Part shown: positions 59,617 through 64,000 of the stretch, piece by piece
Layout: each line of letters begins with the position of its first letter
How positions within the stretch are numbered: position 1 is the stretch's first letter
NCBI RefSeq assembly: GCF_900090325.1
Contig: NZ_FMHW01000002.1
Span: 3,721,001 to 3,785,000 of the forward strand
DNA length: 64,000 nucleotides
Source: Micromonospora pallida
GTDB taxonomy: Bacteria > Actinomycetota > Actinomycetes > Mycobacteriales > Micromonosporaceae
Direction: 5' to 3'
The notes under the pieces: model-generated
What the model was told of the DNA's origin: nothing
The model's input: only the letters and a program-made list of their open reading frames with translations
The model's database searches: none
Made by a program: the position numbers and the translations under genes

Positions 59617-62600
59617 GTGAGCGAACCGCAGACCACCGTGGGTGAGGCACCCGTGGGGCGTACCGAACCCATAGCGATCATCGGACTCGCCTGCCGGCTC
59701 CCGAAGGCGCCCGGACCGGGTGCCTTCTGGGAGTTGCTGCGCGACGGGGTGGAGGCGGTCGGCGAGCCACCGGCGGACCGCTGGCGGGACGTGGGCGAAC
59801 CGCCGGTCGGGGTACGCCGGGCCGGCTTCCTGGACCGCGTGGACACCTTCGACGCGGCCTTCTTCGGCATCAGTCCCCGCGAGGCCACCGCGATGGACCC
59901 GCAGCAGCGGCTGATGCTCGAACTGAGCTGGGAGGTGCTGGAGGAAGCCCGGATCGTCCCCACGGCGGTCCGCGCCACCCGCACCGGAGTCTTCGTCGGG
60001 GCGATCTGGGACGACTACGCCACACTGTCCTACCGGGGCGGGCCGGAGGCGGTCTCCCCGCACACCGTCACCGGGCTACACCGCAGCATCCTCGCCAACC
60101 GGGTTTCCCACCACCTCGGCCTGACCGGGCCGAGCCTGACCGTGGACACCGGACAGTCCTCCGGGCTGGTGTCGGTGCAGTTGGCCTGCGAGAGCCTGCG
60201 CCGAGGCGAGTCGACCCTGGCCATCGCGGCCGGGGTGAACCTGATCATGGCGCCGGAGAGCACCACCGGCATGGACCGGGCGGGCGCGCTCTCCCCCGAC
60301 GGCCGCTGCCACACCTTCGACGCCCGCGCCAACGGCTACGTCCGGGGCGAGGGCGGCGGGGCCGTGCTGCTCAAGCCGCTGTCCCGGGCGCTGGCCGACG
60401 GGGACCGGGTGCACGCGGTCATCCTCGGTGGCGCGGTCAACAACGACGGGGTGGCCGAGGGCCTCACCGTCCCCAGCCAGGCGGCGCAGGAGGAGGTGCT
60501 GCGGCTGGCGTACGCCGACGCCGGCGTGCACCCGCACGACGTGCAGTACGTCGAACTGCACGGCACCGGTACCCGGGTCGGCGACCCGATCGAGGCCGGC
60601 GCGCTGGGCCGGGTGCTCGGCGCGGACCGGCCGGCCGACGCGCCGCTGCGGGTCGGCTCGGCCAAGACGAACGTCGGCCACCTGGAGGGTGCGGCCGGCA
60701 TCGTCGGCCTGCTCAAGGCGGTGCTCGCCCTGCGCCACCGGCACCTGCCGGCCAGCCTGAACTTCGAGCGACCCAACCCGGCCATTCCCTTCGACGAACT
60801 GCGGCTGCGGGTGCAGCAGCAGGGCGGCGACTGGCCCCGGCCGGACGCGCCGCTGCTCGCCGGGGTCTCCTCGTTCGGCATCGGCGGCACCAACTGCCAC
60901 CTGGTGCTCACCACCGCCCCGGAGCAGCCGGCCGCCCCGGAGCCGGCGACCGGGCCGGCTCCGGCGGTGACCGCCTGGCCGCTGTCGGCGCAGAGCGAGC
61001 CCGCCCTGCGCGACCAGGCCGCCAACCTCGTGGCACACCTGGACGCCCACCCCGACCTCGACCCGGCCGTGGTCGCGCACACCCTGGCCGCCACGCGGAC
61101 CCGGTTCGCGCATCGGGCCGTGGTGGTCGCCGGCGACCGCGCCGAGGCGCGGGCAGCGTTGACCGCGCTGGCCGAGCAGCGGCCGGACGGCGGGCTGGTC
61201 ACCGGCACCGGTACGCCGGGCAAGGTGGTCTTCGTCTTTCCTGGTCAGGGGTCGCAGTGGGTGGGCATGGCGCTCGGGCTGCTCGACACCCACCCCGTCT
61301 TCACCGCACAACTACACCGCTGCGCCGACGCGCTCGCCCCGTACACCGACTGGAACCTCGTCGACGTACTCCGCGGCAAACCCGACACCCCACCGCTGGA
61401 CCGGGTCGACGTCATCCAACCCGTCCTCTGGGCCATGATGATCTCCCTCGCCGAAACCTGGCGAGCACACGGCATCGAACCCGACGCCGTCATCGGCCAC
61501 AGCCAAGGCGAAATCGCCGCCGCCTACATCGCCGGGGCCCTCACCCTCGACGACTCCGCCAAGGTCGTGGCACGCCGGTCCCAGGCGATCACCGCATTGG
61601 CCGGCACCGGCGGCATGGTCTCCGTACCACTGCCCGTGGAGAAGGTGGACCTCACCCCGTGGGAGGGGCGGATCCACGTCGCCGCGATCAACGGCCCGCA
61701 CTCCACCGTCGTCGCCGGTGAGGCCGCCGCCCTGGAGGAGCTGGTCGCGAACTTCCAGGCCAACGACGTCAACGCCCGCCGGATCGACGTCGACTACGCC
61801 TCCCACACCCCCTTCGTCGAACCCATCCGCGACCAGGTCCACGAACTACTCGGCCAGATCCAGCCACGGACCGCCAGGATCCCGTTCTGGTCCACCTACA
61901 CCGGTGGGCTGCTCGACACCACCGCACTCGACACCGGGTACTGGTTCCAGAACCTCCGCAACACCGTCCGGTTCGCCGAAACCGTCCGGGCCCTCGCCAC
62001 CGCCGGACACACCCACTTCGTCGAGGCCAGCCCACACCCCGTCCTCACCATCGGCATCCAGGACACCCTCGACGCCGCCGACCACAACGGCACCACCACC
62101 GGCACCCTCAAACGCGGCGAAGGCACCACCACCCGACTGCTGCTCTCCCTCGCCCACGTACACACCAACACCGGACAGGCACCGGTCCTCAGTGCCGACC
62201 CGGGGTTCGTCGCCCCCGGCACCGTCGACCTGCCCACGTACCCGTTCCAGCGGGAGTCGTACTGGATCGCCACCGGACCGGTGCCGACGGGGCCCGCGTG
62301 GGGCGGAGCGGCACACCCGCTCCGGGACGCTGAGCCCGTCCGGGACGCGCGGCCCGGGCTGACCGGCACCCTGGCCGAACGGCTCGCCCTGCTGCCGGTG
62401 TCCGAGCAGTCCCGGCTCGCCCTCGACCTGGTCCGGAAGAACGCGGCGGCCGTGCTCGGCCACGCCTCCGACGCCGTGATCGGCACCGACGTACCGTTCA
62501 AGGAACTCGGCTTCGACTCGGTGCTGGCGCTGGAGCTGCGCAACCGACTCGCCGCCGCCACCGGGCTGCGGCTCGCCTCCGGGCTGCTGTTCAACCACCC

Positions 62601-64000
62601 GAACCCGGCGGCCCTCGCCGGCCACCTGCGCGACGAACTGATCGGCGGCGACGACGACCCGACGGCCACCACCCGGACGGACGCGGACACGGACGAGCCG
62701 ATCGCCGTGGTCGCCATCGGCTGCCGCTACCCCGGCGACGTCCGCTCGTCGGAGGACCTGTGGCAGCTCGTGGCCAGCGGCACCGACGCGATCGGCGAGT
62801 TCCCCACCAACCGGGGCTGGGACCTGGACGGGCTGTTCGACCCGGAGCCCGGCGCACCCGGAAAGTCGTACGCCCGGCACGGCGGCTTCCTGCACCGGGC
62901 CGACGAGTTCGACGAGGAGTTCTTCGGCATCAGCCCGCGCGAGGCGGCGGGCATGGACCCGCAGCAGCGGATGCTGCTGGAGACCTCGTGGGAGGCGTTC
63001 GAACGGGCCGGCATCGACCCGACCACGCTGCGCGGCAGCCGGACCGGCGTGTTCATGGGCGTGATGTCCCAGGAGTACGGCCCCCGGCTCTACGAGACGT
63101 CGGCCGGCTCCGACGGGTACCGGCTCACCGGTAGCACCACCAGTGTCGCGTCCGGCCGGATCTCATACGTCTTCGGGTTCGAGGGTCCGGCGTTCACGGT
63201 GGACACCGCCTGCTCCTCGTCGCTGGTGGCGATCCACCTCGCGGTGCAGTCGCTGCGCCGGGGCGAGTCCACCCTGGCGGTGGCCGGCGGGGCCTGCGTG
63301 ATGTCCTCCCCCGGCATCTTCGTCGAGTTCAGCCGGCAGCGCGGCCTCGCCCCCGACGGTCGCTGCAAGGCGTTCGGGGCCGGAGCGGACGGCACCGGCT
63401 GGGCCGAGGGTGCCGGGGTGCTGCTGCTGGAACGGCTCTCCGACGCGCGGCGGCACGGCCACCGGGTACTCGCGGTGATCAAGGGCAGCGCGATCAACCA
63501 GGACGGAGCCAGCAACGGCCTCACCGCCCCGAACGGCCCGTCCCAGGAACGGCTGATCCGGGACGCGCTGGCCGACGCCGGCCTCTCCCCCACCGATGTG
63601 GACGCCGTCGAGGCGCACGGCACCGGCACCAGCCTCGGCGACCCGATCGAGGCCGGCGCGCTGCTCGCCACGTACGGGCGGGAACGGCCGACGGACCGGC
63701 CGCTCCGGCTGGGCTCGCTGAAGTCGAACATTGGGCACAGCCAGGCGGCGGCCGGGGTGGGCGGCGTGATCAAGATGATCGAGGCGCTCCGCCACGACGT
63801 GCTACCGCCCACCCTGCACGCGGCCGAGCCGTCACCGCACGTGGACTGGTCGTCCGGCGCGGTCAGCCTGCTCACCGAGGCGGTGCCGTGGCCGCGCGGC
63901 GAACAGCCCCGCCGGGGCGCGGTCTCCTCGTTCGGCATCAGCGGCACCAACGCCCACGTGATCCTGGAGGAGTCGCCGGACCCGGACCTCACCGCTGACG
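59617..64000 (+). CDS. Modular type I polyketide synthase: loading module and first extension KS (cut by window edge)
   Basis: GTG start at 59617 with GGGAGGGA upstream; open to the window end (1461 codons). Order: a KSQ domain (about 18-440) where Gln180 in [13 protein letters not shown] replaces the active Cys; an AT (about 537-845) with GHSQGE at Ser629 and YASH at 727-730, a methylmalonyl-type signature; an ACP (about 920-1008) with Ser968 in [11 protein letters not shown]; then a normal KS from about 1027 with Cys1199 in [13 protein letters not shown] loading modules decarboxylate the loaded unit, so the starter should be propionyl. This layout is typical of macrolide synthases. The AT coding region uses more A-ending codons than its flanks, as expected after domain exchange. 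Confidence 0.93.
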   Translation, partial: MSEPQTTVGEAPVGRTEPIAIIGLACRLPKAPGPGAFWELLRDGVEAVGEPPADRWRDVGEPPVGVRRAGFLDRVDTFDAAFFGISPREATAMDPQQRLMLELSWEVLEEARIVPTAVRATRTGVFVGAIWDDYATLSYRGGPEAVSPHTVTGLHRSILANRVSHHLGLTGPSLTVDTGQSSGLVSVQLACESLRRGESTLAIAAGVNLIMAPESTTGMDRAGALSPDGRCHTFDARANGYVRGEGGGAVLLKPLSRALADGDRVHAVILGGAVNNDGVAEGLTVPSQAAQEEVLRLAYADAGVHPHDVQYVELHGTGTRVGDPIEAGALGRVLGADRPADAPLRVGSAKTNVGHLEGAAGIVGLLKAVLALRHRHLPASLNFERPNPAIPFDELRLRVQQQGGDWPRPDAPLLAGVSSFGIGGTNCHLVLTTAPEQPAAPEPATGPAPAVTAWPLSAQSEPALRDQAANLVAHLDAHPDLDPAVVAHTLAATRTRFAHRAVVVAGDRAEARAALTALAEQRPDGGLVTGTGTPGKVVFVFPGQGSQWVGMALGLLDTHPVFTAQLHRCADALAPYTDWNLVDVLRGKPDTPPLDRVDVIQPVLWAMMISLAETWRAHGIEPDAVIGHSQGEIAAAYIAGALTLDDSAKVVARRSQAITALAGTGGMVSVPLPVEKVDLTPWEGRIHVAAINGPHSTVVAGEAAALEELVANFQANDVNARRIDVDYASHTPFVEPIRDQVHELLGQIQPRTARIPFWSTYTGGLLDTTALDTGYWFQNLRNTVRFAETVRALATAGHTHFVEASPHPVLTIGIQDTLDAADHNGTTTGTLKRGEGTTTRLLLSLAHVHTNTGQAPVLSADPGFVAPGTVDLPTYPFQRESYWIATGPVPTGPAWGGAAHPLRDAEPVRDARPGLTGTLAERLALLPVSEQSRLALDLVRKNAAAVLGHASDAVIGTDVPFKELGFDSVLALELRNRLAAATGLRLASGLLFNHPNPAALAGHLRDELIGGDDDPTATTRTDADTDEPIAVVAIGCRYPGDVRSSEDLWQLVASGTDAIGEFPTNRGWDLDGLFDPEPGAPGKSYARHGGFLHRADEFDEEFFGISPREAAGMDPQQRMLLETSWEAFERAGIDPTTLRGSRTGVFMGVMSQEYGPRLYETSAGSDGYRLTGSTTSVASGRISYVFGFEGPAFTVDTACSSSLVAIHLAVQSLRRGESTLAVAGGACVMSSPGIFVEFSRQRGLAPDGRCKAFGAGADGTGWAEGAGVLLLERLSDARRHGHRVLAVIKGSAINQDGASNGLTAPNGPSQERLIRDALADAGLSPTDVDAVEAHGTGTSLGDPIEAGALLATYGRERPTDRPLRLGSLKSNIGHSQAAAGVGGVIKMIEALRHDVLPPTLHAAEPSPHVDWSSGAVSLLTEAVPWPRGEQPRRGAVSSFGISGTNAHVILEESPDPDLTAD

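Noticed and set aside
1..64000. tRNA, rRNA, riboswitches and insertion sequences
   Set aside because: None was recognised on either strand by eye; no transposase or terminal inverted repeats with target duplication were seen.

Overview
The window is very GC-rich, with dense, mostly G/C-ending codons and frequent GTG starts and GTGA/ATGA gene overlaps. The gene families are actinobacterial: PadR and XRE-TPR regulators, a SpoIIE-type phosphatase with PAS, GAF and ATPase domains, DUF2795, DUF5988-like proteins and type I-E-like CRISPR repeats. A Micromonospora-like actinomycete is the best guess. No rRNA or tRNA gene was seen, so the genus is inference.

Layout. (1) 1-17.6 kb is general chromosome: an aldehyde dehydrogenase tail, ChaB, YihY, SRPBCC and small proteins, an MFS permease, a mechanosensitive-channel-like protein, the SpoIIE-type phosphatase, a proton antiporter, a renalase-like flavoprotein, an SDR/GH15 pair, GNAT, and a PadR regulator with its operator. 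(2) 17.7-26.4 kb is the first arm of a biosynthetic region: a threonine-synthase-like PLP enzyme, a maleate-isomerase-like enzyme, a Tat multicopper oxidase, then an operon of SchA/CurD-like protein, asparagine-synthase-like ligase, cysteine-synthase-like PLP enzyme and a frameshifted M24 hydrolase. (3) 26.6-33.8 kb looks unrelated: a P-loop kinase, a MarR-type pair with a perfect palindrome, a broken XRE gene, an XRE-TPR regulator, an orphan three-repeat CRISPR remnant, a secreted EEP-family protein, an IMPase homologue and an SRPBCC protein. (4) 33.9-59.3 kb is an aromatic (type II) polyketide cluster. It holds a membrane-anchored multicopper oxidase, a stand-alone acyltransferase, two DUF1772 anthrone-oxygenase-like proteins, an exporter, a second asparagine-synthase-like ligase, an O-methyltransferase, a Tat-exported protein, two SDRs, a beta-hydroxyacid-dehydrogenase-like protein, a TcmI-type cyclase, a cupin, KS-alpha, KS-beta, ACP, an aromatase/cyclase, two ABM proteins, a DpsC-like KSIII, a POT transporter and an FAD monooxygenase. 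(5) 59.6 kb to the edge is the start of a modular type I PKS with a KSQ-AT-ACP loading module and the first extension KS, probably a separate macrolide-type pathway.

How the type II genes may work together (inference): the DpsC-like KSIII and the acyltransferase supply starter and malonyl units, and KS-alpha/KS-beta/ACP build the chain. The TcmI-like, cupin and SRPBCC proteins fold it. The SDRs, ABM proteins, DUF1772 proteins and FAD monooxygenase adjust its oxidation state, and the methyltransferase caps it. The two ligases, both with Ser instead of Cys at position 2, may form an amide with an amino acid or amine made by the PLP enzymes. Two exported multicopper oxidases and a Tat protein suggest late oxidation outside the cytoplasm. 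Several tailoring families occur as pairs.

Non-coding features include four copies of a ~65-bp imperfect palindrome at gene 3' ends (two supply the stop codon of the adjacent gene), a 29-bp tandem triplication starting in the last codons of a multicopper oxidase gene, several long-stem terminators, and TCGA heptamer pairs at 11- or 22-bp spacing in three biosynthetic intergenic regions.
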